From positions 248,001 to 312,000 of the forward strand of contig NW_017567005.1 in the NCBI RefSeq assembly GCF_001661265.1: 64,000 nt of DNA, in the 5' to 3' direction. This document shows positions 11,884 to 23,300 of this stretch, piece by piece. A program made the translations under genes and the position numbers. The notes under the pieces were generated by a model. That model was not told the origin of the DNA. It searched no databases and was given only the letters and a program-made list of their open reading frames with translations. This DNA is from Saitoella complicata NRRL Y-17804 (taxonomy: Eukaryota > Ascomycota > Saitoellomycetes > Saitoellales > Saitoellaceae). How positions within the stretch are numbered: the first letter of the stretch is position 1; each line of letters begins with the position of its first letter.

Positions 11884-12233
11884 TGTGATTCGTGTTGTTG
11901 AATGGTGTTTTGGTCTTCCTCGGTAATAAATGCTCAAGCTGCTGAAGGCTATCTCGGCACACACGGCAGGCAGGCGCGGTGACGTATAATCTCTCGACTT
12001 GCCGGCGTGAGTGCTCGGAGCACTTGGCGGTCTGAAAAGCTCCAAAGAAGAATATAACCCTTCTCTTCAACCAGCATTCACCTCCATTAGCGATACGGTG
12101 ATTACTCGCGATAGCACATGATCGTGCACCGGTAATGCGCCGAGGCTGCACATGTGTTCTCCGCAAGGAAACTCACCGCCATAATCTCCACGTTGAGCAT
12201 TTACTCCATCTGAACAGTCAAGACCCTTTCATT
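11884..12233. promoter_or_regulatory. Divergent intergenic region, unknown gene / REEP gene
   Basis: 350 bp between divergent starts at 11883 (-) and 12234 (+). An in-frame ATG at 12135 could extend the REEP protein by 33 residues, but that stretch is Cys/His/Arg-rich and unlike the family. No other signal is seen. Confidence 0.4.
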
Positions 12234-13257
12234 ATGCTTCTCACCATCCTCGCTACCTTGGTCTGGTGGGTAAGCCTCTGGAAACACATAGTGACCTTGC
12301 TTATCTCTTTTCGCACAGCCATGTCGCATCCTTCTTGTTCCCCATCTTCGCCTCGTACAAAGCCTTGAAGACGAACGATCCCAAGCAACTCACACCCTTG
12401 TTGATGTACTGGGTCGTTATCGGGCTCGTCACCGTCGCCGAGTCCTGGACTTACTGGTTCATCTTCTGGTACGCTCATCCCCTCGCGCTCACGTTTCCGT
12501 GCGAAATCTAACAACAATACCCCATAGGTTCCCGTTCTACCACACCATTAAGGCACTCTTCATGCTCTGGTTAGTTTTGCCGCAGACGCAGGGAGCAACC
12601 TACCTTTACATTACCTACGTTCATCCGCTCCTTCTGGAGTATGAGGGTGAGATTGATAATGGTTTGGCGACGATGCATGAACAGGTTAAGTCGCACGCCG
12701 GCATATACCTTCGGCGTGCGTTCCAACTGTTGAAAGAAGCCCTCTTAACTGCCGTCGGAGAAAAACTGGGCTCACCTCCGGGGAGTCCCACGCGCACCGA
12801 AAACCCGGGGGTCGAACAATCCTACGGGCAATCCCTCCTCGCCCGCTTCTCCCTCGCCCAATCCAGGGCCGAAGGCCGCAGTCCTCCGGCACCCATCGAA
12901 AGGAAATTGTCTCCACTCGACGCCTTTTCACCGGTTGTGGTGCCGGACCACCTTACCAATCCCGAGGATAAAAAAGAATACCTCACAACCCAGCGTGAGA
13001 AGCTCTCCGACATGCTCAAACTCCTCGACCTCGCCGTCGATGCCTACAAGGACGCCAAAACAGACCATGGCCTCGCTGCTCACAGTAACGAAAAGGCGCC
13101 GTCCGAGGCGTTTGAGGAGATAGAGAAGGCGGATGTGGAGATGATCACGCCGGCCGCTGCTCAGCCCGAGCCGCAGGCTGTTCGTTCGGGGCTTCTCGGG
13201 TGGTTTTGGGGTGGCAAGGCTGGTACGCAGCAGCAGCAGCACAAGAAGACCGAGTAG
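12234..13257 (+). CDS. REEP/Yop1/HVA22-type ER membrane-shaping protein with long C-terminal tail
   Basis: Three exons: 12234-12265, 12319-12468 and 12528-13257, with introns of 53 nt (donor GTGGGT) and 59 nt (branch ATCTAAC). The joined protein is 303 aa. The first ~110 residues are the TB2/DP1/HVA22 domain: a short hydrophobic start, FLFPIFASYKALKT, then PLLMYWVVIGLVT, ESWTYWFIFW, and FPFYHTIKALFMLWLVLPQT-type helices, which form hairpins that curve tubular ER. The remaining ~190 residues are hydrophilic, Pro/Ser/Glu-rich and probably disordered, apart from an amphipathic stretch after the domain (GLATMHEQVKSHAG). Budding yeast Yop1 is 180 aa, so the tail is long, though long tails occur in some REEP homologues. 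The position argues for a stand-alone gene. Confidence 0.88.
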
Positions 13258-13470
13258 AGCGGGGCTCACACACACGGTTAAAATCATGGGCGTTACATTA
13301 TTCAAGATCAGGCGGTTGTAGGGCTTTCTTTAGTGTGAATGGAGATCGTATAGTTTCGCCTACGCTCATTTTATGAATAGCGTACAAATTCATCACGAAA
13401 ACGTCCTTCACTTCTGATTATCATACTCTTCCACGTTCCTCCCCAACTGCACACATCCCTCACCGCTGCT

Positions 13471-14355
13471 TTAGAAGTTGCGAGACGGCACGTAGGGATA
13501 CTGCCAGTCATCACCCTTCAACTTCCACATCTTCTTCTTCTTCTTGGTCATCTGATGCTCCACAAACTGCTCGTCAGCATACTCCTTCTTGAACTTCCTT
13601 ATGAAACGCGGGTCCCACAACTCGGACGCGATACCCAAATCTTTACAACACCTCATCAAGGCATTAGACTTGCAGCCCTCAGTCGCAGTAGCAATACCAG
13701 AAGGATCGAAGTAATCCTGCTCACCACGTGCAACGGACACGAGACGTCCGTGACAGACGAGGGCATACTCCCTACTCACAGCCCTACTCGTAACACTCGT
13801 CTCCCCCCTTGGCGCAAGACCCCACCCACCAGGTCCAAACGCCCTATTCAAGATTCTTCTATACTTGATCTCAGGCAGATAAAGAATTCCGTCAGGCTTG
13901 ATCTCTATGTCTTCGGGGTCGAGGGGGGCCATGAGAACGTCGGCGACTTCCTTTGGGAAGGGCTCGACAGAGAGACCGTGGAAGGAGCGGGACCAGTCGA
14001 CGCGGCCTGCGTCGCCTTCAACCAACTCTAATGCTGGGGCGTCGGAGGGGAAGGGATTCGCAGAGGGAGCAGAGGCGGGCTCAGAAGAGGAGGCAGATCG
14101 GGCCTCACCCATGTATGGCTCGCTTTCGGCCTCGTACTCGGGTTGTTGTTTCTCTTGTGCGGGAGGTGGTCTACGGTAGCTGTTAGCACCGCTGGAGCCA
14201 CCACCGCTCCTGTAGTTACTGGCGTTGTTGCTGTAGCCGCCGTTGTTGCTGTAGCCATTGTTGTAAGCGGAACGAAGGGCGGTGGTGGACAGAGGACGAG
14301 CAAGCACAGCCTTGGAGGCTGTTTGCAGTGCGTAGCGACGGATCATGGATGTCAT
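13471..14355 (-). CDS. MGM101: Mgm101, mitochondrial nucleoid recombination/annealing protein
   Basis: A single exon of 294 aa (yeast Mgm101 is 269). Mgm101 is a Rad52-related single-strand annealing protein needed to keep and repair mitochondrial DNA. The N-terminus ([16 protein letters not shown]) looks like a mitochondrial presequence. Residues ~30-65 are a low-complexity Asn/Gly/Ser/Tyr stretch, as in other Mgm101 proteins. The conserved core follows: [43 protein letters not shown], then [20 protein letters not shown] and a basic tail ([11 protein letters not shown]). It is head to head with the TANGO2 gene over 328 bp. Identification is firm. Confidence 0.97.
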   Translation of the reverse strand: MTSMIRRYALQTASKAVLARPLSTTALRSAYNNGYSNNGGYSNNASNYRSGGGSSGANSYRRPPPAQEKQQPEYEAESEPYMGEARSASSSEPASAPSANPFPSDAPALELVEGDAGRVDWSRSFHGLSVEPFPKEVADVLMAPLDPEDIEIKPDGILYLPEIKYRRILNRAFGPGGWGLAPRGETSVTSRAVSREYALVCHGRLVSVARGEQDYFDPSGIATATEGCKSNALMRCCKDLGIASELWDPRFIRKFKKEYADEQFVEHQMTKKKKKMWKLKGDDWQYPYVPSRNF

Positions 14356-14683
14356 GTTGGGTTTTGGTGAATTCGAGAATTGGAGTTCAGTTCAAATTGG
14401 ACGTCGGTGAGGCGAATTCGAATGAACATCCGACATCGATGATTATGTAGCGTGCGGCAGGCCTCTGAGTGAAAGTTGACATCAGATACAGGAAGAATTA
14501 ACAAAAGAAAAAAAGTATCACCAGTCCTATCCATTCACGTTATCGTGCTTAACCGCGCATAGTTGATATCGATGTGGGCACATGTACCGGTACATCATCG
14601 AGTCGAGCGCGGGGTCCCCAACCAACCATCCAAAAACCAAGTACGTCCAGCCTCGACATCACCCCGAGGATAGCCGAAGATAG
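14356..14683. promoter_or_regulatory. Divergent intergenic region, MGM101 / TANGO2
   Basis: 328 bp between divergent start codons, including an A-rich tract (AACAAAAGAAAAAAAG, about 14499-14514). It must serve both promoters. No specific factor site is recognised. Confidence 0.4.
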
Positions 14684-15631
14684 ATGTGCATCCTGCTACT
14701 GTCTACCGTCCATCCTGACTACCACCTCATCCTCCTCTCCAACCGCGACGAATTCCTCGATCGTCCCACGGCCTCCCTAGACTGGTGGACCCACCCGCCA
14801 ACAAACACCAAAGTGCTCTCTGCTCGAGACTTACTACGACCAGAACAAGGCACCTGGCTGGGAGTAAACGAGCATGGAAAACTAGGCGTGTTGACCAACT
14901 TCCGGGAAGAGGATGTACAGAAGATATCGGGTGATCGGAGTCGGGGGCAGATGGTGAAGGATTATCTGACGTCGAGATATGGGACAGTTGAGGAGTTTGT
15001 GGAGGCGATGATTGAGGAGGGGAGTCAAAAGGGTGTTGGTGGATTCTCGTTGGTTTGTGGAGATCTAAGAGTACGTAGTGGAGAAGAGGGAGTCGGGAGG
15101 ATGGCTATCGTCTCGAACCGCATTGGCAAATCAGCAGCAAATGACAAGGCAGGACCGGACTGGATATTGGAGAAAGGCAGTGTCGAGACCGAAGGATTGA
15201 GTAACTCGGTGTTCCTCGAGCCATGGCCAAAGGTGAACGAAGGAACGAAGTATCTGGAAGAGGTGCTGCGTGATTCCCAGAAAGCAGGCAGATCACAAGA
15301 AGAACTGGTCGAGAGTCTGTTCGAAATTCTAAGCCGGGACAACCTCCCACCAGAACCAACCATCCAAGACCTCCGCGACTCCATCTTTGTCAGAATATTT
15401 CCAGTACCATGGACTGTGCCAGCAGACACAACAGCATCAGGCTGCGCAGACGACGAAACACTAAGAAAGCCAGCGGAGACGCCGATAAGACTGTACGGAA
15501 CGCGGCAACAGAGTGTGATACTGGTAGACAAGCAAGGGCAGATCACGTTCATAGAGCGGACATTATGGGACGAGTACGGAAACGCATTACCGAAAGACCA
15601 GAGAGACCGGACATTCCAACTGGCATTCTAA
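14684..15631 (+). CDS. TANGO2/NRDE family protein
   Basis: One 315-aa exon starting MCILLLSTVHPDYHL. It carries the family-defining N20-R21-D22-E23 motif within SNRDEFLDRP, and the Cys directly after Met that places the family near N-terminal-nucleophile folds. Further matches are LGVNEHGKLGVLTNFRE and the later SNRIG segment. TANGO2 homologues are found across eukaryotes and have been linked to Golgi organisation, haem handling and lipid metabolism; the biochemical role is unsettled. The length is typical (276-330). It is tail to tail with eIF3l (119 bp) and head to head with MGM101. Confidence 0.9.
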   Translation: MCILLLSTVHPDYHLILLSNRDEFLDRPTASLDWWTHPPTNTKVLSARDLLRPEQGTWLGVNEHGKLGVLTNFREEDVQKISGDRSRGQMVKDYLTSRYGTVEEFVEAMIEEGSQKGVGGFSLVCGDLRVRSGEEGVGRMAIVSNRIGKSAANDKAGPDWILEKGSVETEGLSNSVFLEPWPKVNEGTKYLEEVLRDSQKAGRSQEELVESLFEILSRDNLPPEPTIQDLRDSIFVRIFPVPWTVPADTTASGCADDETLRKPAETPIRLYGTRQQSVILVDKQGQITFIERTLWDEYGNALPKDQRDRTFQLAF

Positions 15632-15750
15632 CAACAGTAAGTCATGCGTAATGGTATATTTGATGGACCAAATAGGCCCCTATATACAATGATCATCAAG
15701 ATCCAAGGACTACACCCATCTTACACTTCCTCTTGCTCTCCATGCCCAGC

Positions 15751-17367
15751 TTAATGCTTCTTCGCCAACCCCTCATTGATCTGCAAGTACTTTGTCGCAT
15801 TCCTCATGAACCAGTCTCCATACCGTCTTCCAGTCTTCGCCTCCGCAATATGGATAATATCACCCTCAAGCGAGAAATCCAACTCCGACGTTGACACAAC
15901 CTCACCATTCAACAACGCACCCTCAGTGCGACGGAACTGTCTCGAGTTCTGCTTGTACACCAACAACTGGCTCCTCAACTCCTCCTCATCGATCTCCAAG
16001 AACGCAGCGAGTTTCTCAAGTTTCATGGTGGTGTAGAGCTTCATGTATGAGCGGAGGGTCGCGGCCCACATTTGTCCCTTGACGCCTTCCATGAAGATTT
16101 TTTGGTGGTGCTGGAGGGGTTCGGCGACGTTTTCGGGGTCGGCCGGGGGGACGGGGTTGATGAACTTCGGCGCAGCAAAGGTGAAGAGTTCCTCGAAGAT
16201 GGGGAGAGCTTCCGGGCCACCGCGGGACATGCGGGCGAGTTGCTCGCCGAACTTTTCGCGGAGGGCGGAGTGGGTGTTTTCGTCCAAACGGGTAGGGCAG
16301 AGCGCGACACAGATGGCCAACAGAGCGTGAACTTGATCGGCCTTCTTGTTAACCTGCTCGTACTGCGCGGAGCGGTTGTGGTATTGCTTCGTACGGGAGA
16401 TGAAAACGAGGATGTGGATGAAGGACTCGATTGCGTCGGCGTAGCGGTGGAGCATCATGTACGCGAAACCCTGGTAATAGTAGGTCTGGAAATGACAATT
16501 AGGCACACGCGCGAACGGGCTCTTCTTGATATCGACGTTATCGAGCATCTTGAGCGCGAGGGTAAAGTCACCCAACAAGGTGTGAACGCGGAGCAAGCCG
16601 ATCAAGGAGCAGTATCCGAGTTGACGGTAGAGAGGGAGGACACCGTACTCGCCAGCGACGTCATTAGGGTTCTCGCCCTTCTTGATGGCGGCAAGCTGTT
16701 CGTTGATGCGGGACTTCTGGATGAGGGAGTAGAGAACGTTGAGGACGGAGTAACACGACCAGATCTGGGGGTTCTCGCGCAAGATGGTAATATCCTCCTC
16801 GGACTTCTTGGACAAACGCGCACGGTACTGGGCGAAGCTCGAAAACTGCCAGACGAACTCGTCGACGATGGAGTCGCAGTATTGGTTGGGCAAGTCGAGG
16901 TTGACAGGTCCGTCAGAGTTGAGGATAAAGTTGAACAAGTCACAGTAGTTGTCGTAAGACCTGAAACGCTGCTCGAGCGTAGGCTGGCCCTTGGCGTAGA
17001 TGTTGCGGAAGTACAACTCGCGGTAGATGGTCAAGAAGTTCTGGTCATCATTGACGAGGGGGGCGACGATCTCAGCCTCAGGGAACTGGAACTTCTCCGT
17101 CAGGCGGTAAAAGTGGCTGATACATCCCTGAATCGCATCGGTGTTCTGGTTCAAGATAGCCTGGTGGAGGTAGACAATCAAGCTTCGGACCTCGGGCGCG
17201 ATGGACGCGAGTTCCTGCTGTTGCTGCTGCTGGAGCTGCTGGGTATAATAGGACTGAGCGAGCTGATCCTCGGAGTAGTCGGTGGATTCAAGGGCGCCGA
17301 CAACGAGGTCAACGGCACCATCGACGTCCACGTCGGCTTCAAAGTCGTTCTGAGCGTAGGAAGCCAT
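15751..17367 (-). CDS. eIF3 subunit L
   Basis: One 538-aa exon. It begins MASYAQNDFEADVDVDG, followed by a Gln-rich run (about residues 44-51), then the eIF3l body: VRSLIVYLHQAILNQNTDAI, LYFRNIYAKGQPTLEQRF, SYDNYCDLFNFIL, and IPNCHFQTYYYQGFAYMML-like TPR/helical repeats, closing with a C-terminal PCI module (residues ~300-500). eIF3l is part of the eIF3 complex that recruits the 40S subunit and mRNA. It is absent from budding yeast but present in filamentous fungi and animals, which informs the lineage. It is head to head with DUS1 over 257 bp. Confidence 0.96.
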   Translation of the reverse strand: MASYAQNDFEADVDVDGAVDLVVGALESTDYSEDQLAQSYYTQQLQQQQQQELASIAPEVRSLIVYLHQAILNQNTDAIQGCISHFYRLTEKFQFPEAEIVAPLVNDDQNFLTIYRELYFRNIYAKGQPTLEQRFRSYDNYCDLFNFILNSDGPVNLDLPNQYCDSIVDEFVWQFSSFAQYRARLSKKSEEDITILRENPQIWSCYSVLNVLYSLIQKSRINEQLAAIKKGENPNDVAGEYGVLPLYRQLGYCSLIGLLRVHTLLGDFTLALKMLDNVDIKKSPFARVPNCHFQTYYYQGFAYMMLHRYADAIESFIHILVFISRTKQYHNRSAQYEQVNKKADQVHALLAICVALCPTRLDENTHSALREKFGEQLARMSRGGPEALPIFEELFTFAAPKFINPVPPADPENVAEPLQHHQKIFMEGVKGQMWAATLRSYMKLYTTMKLEKLAAFLEIDEEELRSQLLVYKQNSRQFRRTEGALLNGEVVSTSELDFSLEGDIIHIAEAKTGRRYGDWFMRNATKYLQINEGLAKKH

Positions 17368-17624
17368 TGTTGTACTTCTCTACTTTTCTTCCCTTCAAGG
17401 TTTGGAGTAGTAGTTATGCCTCGAGCCGCCTGAAATCTTGCACGCGCTAACTGCAACTGGCAGAAACATTTGCAAGTCGGATGTAACGTAGACAGACAAC
17501 ACAAGCGACGACTCTGCAATCCTTCACGCTGTCTCGGCCATCGCTTTTCGCTTCTATTGCCTTTCTACGCTCGCCGACAAGTGCCCGCTCTGTCTCTTTC
17601 GCAAAGTTGCCACATAGGTCGTTC
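17368..17624. promoter_or_regulatory. Divergent intergenic region, eIF3l / DUS1
   Basis: 257 bp between divergent start codons; presumed shared promoter. No TATA box or recognised element. Confidence 0.4.
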
Positions 17625-19094
17625 ATGTCCTCCGCAGTAGCAATGGACGGTCCCAAGCCCGGAGAATGGGAGTCTGGACGACGAATCGAAGTCTCTGACT
17701 TCAAAGACATCGACACATCCGAGTTCTACCCCACAAAATTCATGACTGGTCGGCAATTCTTCGAACATCTCGGCAAACCCCGGCGAATCGTCGCCCCCAT
17801 GGTCGACATGTCTGAGCTCGCATGGCGAGTTCTCTCACGTCGACATGGAGCTGATCTTTGTTACACTCCAATGTTTCACGCGAGACTCTTCGCGGAGCCA
17901 CCAGAGGTGAGCGCGGAAAAGTACAGGAATGGAGTTTGGTCTACTTTACCCGAAGGCGAAGGTCCATTGATTGTCCAGTTCTGTGCGAATAACCCCGACG
18001 AGTTGTTGCGGGCAGCAAAGCTAGTGGTTGGAAAATGCGACGCCGTCGACATCAACTTCGGTTGTCCTCAAGGAATCGCAAAGAAAGGCAAATACGGGGC
18101 TTTCTTGATGGAAGAATGGGAATTAGTCTACAGCCTTATCAACATCCTACACACCCGCCTCGCCATCCCCGTCACCGCAAAAATACGTATCTTTCCCGAC
18201 CCAGCAAAAACCTTAGCATACGCCAAGATGGTCCTCTCAGCAGGTGCGACATTCCTCGGTGTTCACGGACGTACAAGGGATCAGAAGGGTATCCTTACGG
18301 GCGTGGCGGATTGGACACAGATCAAGATGCTCCGGGATAATCTCCCACCCGAGACTGTCATCTTCGCAAATGGAAACATTCTCCATCCAGGGGATATCCC
18401 ACGCTGTCTCGACGCAACCGGCGCTGACGCCGTCATGTCCGCGGAAGGAAACCTTTATAACCCCGCTATCTTTCATGACCCATCAGAGCCTCTTGACGTT
18501 ACGCATCCTCGTGTCGATATGATGGCGCGGGAATACCTGAAGATCGTTGCCGAGCTGAACGACAAATCCAGCTGGAGTAGCACAAAGGCACACCTCTTCA
18601 AGCTCCTCCGCCCCGCCTTCCTCATCCACACCCAACCTCGAAACACCCTCGGAAAAACCCGGGGTAACAGCATCGAGGAATTAAACGCCATTATCGACGC
18701 CGTCTCTGTCGAAATCGACAAAGCCATCGCAGCCGGCGATGGTACAGGATTGACAGGCAACGAGCTCGACGAACATGGTTTCGTGGAGTTGCCGTGGTGG
18801 CGGTGCCAACCGTGTCTCCGCCCAGAAGCGCCTGAAGGTGCAGGGAAGAAGCAGAAAAAGAAGAAGGCGGAAATAGGCGAGCAGAAGGAGAAGTTTGCGG
18901 GTGCTGCGGCTGCGTTGGCACTTGATGCTAAGCTGGCTGAGAAGAAGGAGGAGGCGGTCGCAAACGGTGATGTGAAGAAAGCCAGGGAGATTCCCGCGAG
19001 TGCCGAGGAGCTCGAGGTTGCCATGAATGGAAACAAGAGGGCTGGGAGTCCCAGTCTGAAAACGCCCGAAGATGTGAAGGTTCAGAGGGTGTGA
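17625..19094 (+). CDS. DUS1: tRNA-dihydrouridine synthase 1 (Dus1)
   Basis: One 489-aa exon from ATG 17625 (another in-frame ATG lies at 17643). It is a flavin-dependent enzyme that reduces U16/U17 in the D-loop of tRNAs. Seen: the FMN-barrel start RIVAPMVDMSELAWRVLSRR, GADLCYTPMFHARLF, VIQFCANNPDELLRAAKL-type segment, DAVDINFGCPQG with the catalytic cysteine at about 147, ITAKIRIFPD and LGVHGRTRDQKG. The C-terminal ~120 residues are Lys/Glu-rich and probably bind RNA or are disordered (KKQKKKKAEIGEQKE). VDMSE replaces the more usual VDQSE. Length is normal for a fungal Dus1 with a basic tail. Confidence 0.94.
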   Translation: MSSAVAMDGPKPGEWESGRRIEVSDFKDIDTSEFYPTKFMTGRQFFEHLGKPRRIVAPMVDMSELAWRVLSRRHGADLCYTPMFHARLFAEPPEVSAEKYRNGVWSTLPEGEGPLIVQFCANNPDELLRAAKLVVGKCDAVDINFGCPQGIAKKGKYGAFLMEEWELVYSLINILHTRLAIPVTAKIRIFPDPAKTLAYAKMVLSAGATFLGVHGRTRDQKGILTGVADWTQIKMLRDNLPPETVIFANGNILHPGDIPRCLDATGADAVMSAEGNLYNPAIFHDPSEPLDVTHPRVDMMAREYLKIVAELNDKSSWSSTKAHLFKLLRPAFLIHTQPRNTLGKTRGNSIEELNAIIDAVSVEIDKAIAAGDGTGLTGNELDEHGFVELPWWRCQPCLRPEAPEGAGKKQKKKKAEIGEQKEKFAGAAAALALDAKLAEKKEEAVANGDVKKAREIPASAEELEVAMNGNKRAGSPSLKTPEDVKVQRV

Positions 19095-19271
19095 ACATAG
19101 ATGAGAACGACTTATCTGAGTTTGAATTAAGCATTGGGTTGAACCTTATTTGACAGCTGCGCAGTGACGTTGCGCGTCCGAGTCGACCAGACGTCTGCCG
19201 CAACACCACCAACACAACACCAATTGATCCACCACCTAGAACACTTCCGATCAAATCACAGTAGAACAGTC

Positions 19272-20300
19272 ATGCCGTCCAAAGACCCAAAAGTTGCCCT
19301 AATCCAACTCTACCCAGAACCTCTCGCCCTGGAAGCGAACTTTGAGTGTGCGAAAGCGTATATCACGGAAGCTGCCAAGGAAGGCTGCGACATTGCTGTG
19401 TTGCCCGAGTATGCCCTTAGTTTGCCGATTCCGGAGAAGGCGGAGGAGTGGGTTGATGCTGGGAAGGTTTGGGTGGGGAAGTATCAGGTTACTTCCTTTT
19501 TGTCCTCTGCGCTCCACGGCGCACAAGCTGACGGGATTTGGAAGTAACAGGAGTTGGCTAAGGAGTTGAAGATCAACATTGTCCCCGGTACCATCGTGGA
19601 GAAGCATGGGGAGGGCACGGGGAGCGAATCGCTGTACAACGTCGCATACTTCATTGGGAGGGACGGGGAAATCAAGGGCGATTACCACAAGAAGAATTTG
19701 TGGCACCCGGAACGAGACGTAAGCGAAAAATGACTACGTTCGAGTTGACACGGCTGAACTTTTCTTCTTACAGTACCTCTCAAAAGGCGAGGGTCAACAC
19801 CAAGTTATCGACACAGAATTCGGTAAAGTTGGCCTCCTCATCTGCTGGGACCTTGCATTCCCAGAAGCTTTCCGTGCTCTCGTGAAACAGGGTGTCAAGC
19901 TGATCATTGCGCCGACATGCTGGACGTACAATGATGCCGGCACGAATGGCTTACAGAGAAATCCGGATAGCGAGGCGGTGTTCTTGGATTCTATGCTCAC
20001 AACCCGTGCGTTCGAGAATGGTGTTGCTGTGGTGTTTGTGAATGCTGCTGTATGTAATGGAAGTCATTGATGAATGATGGTCTGGTTAACGATAGCGTAC
20101 AGGGTCCAAAAGCAGATGGCTGGCTAGGTCATTCGCGGGTAACACTGCCGTTCATCGGTCCATTAGTCAAAACGGAAGACAACGAGGAGTGTATGTTGAC
20201 GGTTGAGATTCCAATGGAGGTGCTTGACGAGGCGGAGGAGGTGTACAAGGTTCGGAAGGATCTGGCTGACCCGGACTTCCATTACGGAGCGAAATGTTAG
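19272..20300 (+). CDS. Nitrilase-superfamily carbon-nitrogen hydrolase
   Basis: Four exons: 19272-19487, 19551-19718, 19774-20049 and 20103-20300, with introns of 63, 55 and 53 nt; all junctions are phase 0 and the joined protein is 285 aa. The first donor, GTTACT, is weak but the frame requires it. The catalytic triad of the superfamily is visible: Glu46 in [10 protein letters not shown], Lys119 in [13 protein letters not shown] and Cys152 in [12 protein letters not shown], followed by [11 protein letters not shown]. Such enzymes hydrolyse amides or nitriles; this branch resembles fungal amidohydrolases of unknown substrate, which differ from true nitrilases. It is tail to tail with TOF1 (98 bp). 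Confidence 0.9.
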
Positions 20301-20398
20301 TGAGGCACGTATGGAAATGATTTCGAATTTATCCTAGATAGCCAAAAGAAACGCCTATTATACCCAACACGAACGAAAATTGAAAGATTTTCAAATGC

Positions 20399-23300
20399 TT
20401 ACTCGTCATCGCTGTCCATCATGACCCTCCTACCCTTCGGCTTCGCTGCCCTCTCAGTCGAGGTGGGTTCGTCATCGTCACTGTCGTCTGGTACGGGTAG
20501 AGTGGTGGCTGTAGGCTTTCTCGCATATGTCCTCACGCTCGCCGGGCTCTTTGCCGGTGAAGATCTCGATATGTTGCTCGCGGCATCCTCGTCAAGGTCC
20601 ATCTCATCCGCACTGGATGACGATGAGCTCCTTGAACTCTCACCATCCGACTCGCTATTTAAATCCTCCTTTGCGTTCGCCTTTGCAAGTGCTTTCGCAA
20701 TGGTCGCCCTAGCCCTTTCAATAGCATCATCCGCCGCCGCCTTACTCTTCTTAACGTTCGGCTGGAGTTGCTGATGCACGATCGCCGCCGTGGCAGCGTT
20801 CGCAGTCTTCTCCCGCAACGCAGCCTCACGCGCAAAGAACTCGGCATCATCCATGTCTTCGTCAGAGTCCTCCACGTAGAGCGCGGATTTGACGGCGGCT
20901 ATTTTCTCGTCTTCTGCCTTCCGCTTTTTGACGCGGCGTTCTTCGAGTTCTTCGTCGTCGAGTTCCTTGTGTTCGCGTTTGCGGGAGACAAGCTTCTTTT
21001 TCTTCGGCTTTGCTGCCTTCTCCTTCTCTGCCAAGGGAAAGCCCATAGCGTCAACTCCTTCGGCTTCCGGGTCATCAGACTCCTCGACACTCTCTTCGGA
21101 ATCGTTACCCTGTTCAACACGCTTGCTCTTATAACGGATGAAATCCTTCGCAGTTTTCCCGTCGTCGAAAGTGGGTGGGTTGTCTGTATACTCCCTCAAC
21201 AAAGTCAAATCACTCTCGAGGGCCTCACTCGTCACGGCACTGGGAATCACCCACTCAGCATTGACATCACCGCTCATCCCCAACCTTTCGCAGCCAATCA
21301 AGCCCATCAACAAGTGCAGCTTACCATCTTTGAACAACAGCTTCTTGACTTGACTTTCTTCGTCAACGCTAAGAGTGATGATGGGTGCTTCAGGTAATGA
21401 CGCATGCAACTCTTCCCCTCTCTCGGCGTCCTCCAGTTCTCTTCTCATGATCGCCTCAGCTTCCCACGCCTGCCTCTCCGACGCAGCGCTTTTCAACGAA
21501 GACTTGCACCAGTCCAAGGCTTCACCTTTCTCCTCATCCAATAACGCCGCAACAAGCACGGAAATATCCTTGGCATGATCGAATCCAGGACGAACTTCGA
21601 GCTCTGCCGGTGCGCGTGGGGCGCGCACGACGGGTGCCAATTCCTCGCCATGATCGAGGTAGTACAGCTGTTTCGGGATCTTGGTAAACAACAACTCAAC
21701 ATACAGCGACGGGCGTTCCGCAAGTTTCCTTGTCAACTTCTTGGTGTAGTACTTGACGAACTGCTCAAGCTCCTTTCTCGCCGGATCTTTCTCGTCAAGC
21801 GCGACCTTGTCTTCAACAATCCTGTTGAAGAGCTCACACAAGTCCAATCGGAACATCAAGGACTCTTGCTGCCGCTTCACGAAGATTCTGTGGAAGAAAG
21901 CAACGGCCCTCTTGATTTGGTCAGGCTTCAACTCGGCGTACTCGTTAAGTAGGGCCTTAAATGTGTTGATGCAATCTTCATTCGCAAACTTACCCTCGAA
22001 GCGAGCGAATTCGAATGCGCGCTCACTGTACGTCTTCTTGTAGTCCACCTCGTTCTCTTCCTCGGAATCATCCGCCGCCTCAGTCGTAGTATTCTGGGCC
22101 TTCTTCTGCTTCTTCTTCCACGATCGAACGTAGATATGCGCCTTCGACTTGGAATACCGTTCCAGCATCTTCAACATCGTACTCGCCAACCCCGTCGCAG
22201 TATCCATATACCCGAATGATTGGTTTGTATAGTTCTTCAAGATGTGTACCACGAGGTCCATAGTACTCTCTTCGTAGAAGATGTTGCTTTGCATGTTATC
22301 TGCTATTTCCTGGTATTCCATACTAGGCGAATAAGCCATATTCTGAATCGTCAGTAAGATCTGTTGAAAAGAGTCCATAGCGGCATGCAAGCCCGTCCAT
22401 TGTCGGAGATCAGAAGACTCACGCATGAGCTTGTTGATCATGATCAAACCAAGCTGATCCAGTACTCCGGCGACGAGGCCATAATCAACCTCCGGCGCAT
22501 CCCTGCCTCCAGCTGCTTCCACCGCGGCAGTACCACGCCATCGAAGAGCCTCAAGGAAGTAGGCGATGAGATATGGAAAGTGGATCCGGTGAACTTCGAG
22601 CACTCTCTGCTTCTCCCTCTCCATCGCACGACGAACGCTCGTAAACAATGGATTGAACCCCGAATCCAGGATCTCCTCCACGAACCTCCTCAGCACCGCC
22701 CGAGCTTCCCGCATGATGGTCACAGGCTTGTCTATGTCCTCATCCACAATCCTCCTGAACGCGGTCTTCTTCCACTTCTTGGCCGTGTCGAGCTTCTTGA
22801 GACCCCTCTCTGTCGTGCCATGAACTGCGTCCTGCGAAGCCACGGTAAGGCGCTTGTTGTCTGCGGTAACTACACTGACGAGTGTTCCGAAACGATTGTG
22901 TCGTGTTGGTGCACGTCGCTTCTGTGTCTTCTTCATTACATCCTCCTTCTTCAGTAGATCCGCCAACGCATTCGATGATTTCGCCGTTACCTCCTTGTCG
23001 GCCGCGAAAAGAACCTCAGCCGGGACTCCCTGAACGAGGTAGTATATACACTCCATCACGGCAACATCCTGATCCTCAAACTCTTCGCCCATTCCACTTG
23101 CTAATGCAACCAATAGATCAAGCACGTTAGCTTTCTCGAATGCCATGATCAACCCACTTCGTCCCTCTGAGTCTCCATGGTCGATTTGTGCCAGGTTTCG
23201 TAGCAGGTGCAACACCAATAGAATCACTGTCTCGTCTCTTGGTGTACGTTCACGACGAGAGATCGCCATAGCGGGCAGGGCAACCCGTACAATAGACCGG

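Noticed and set aside
16072-17433. 453-residue plus-strand open frame
   Set aside because: Antisense to eIF3l, compositionally odd (Val/Leu/Glu/Asp repeats) and without family motifs.
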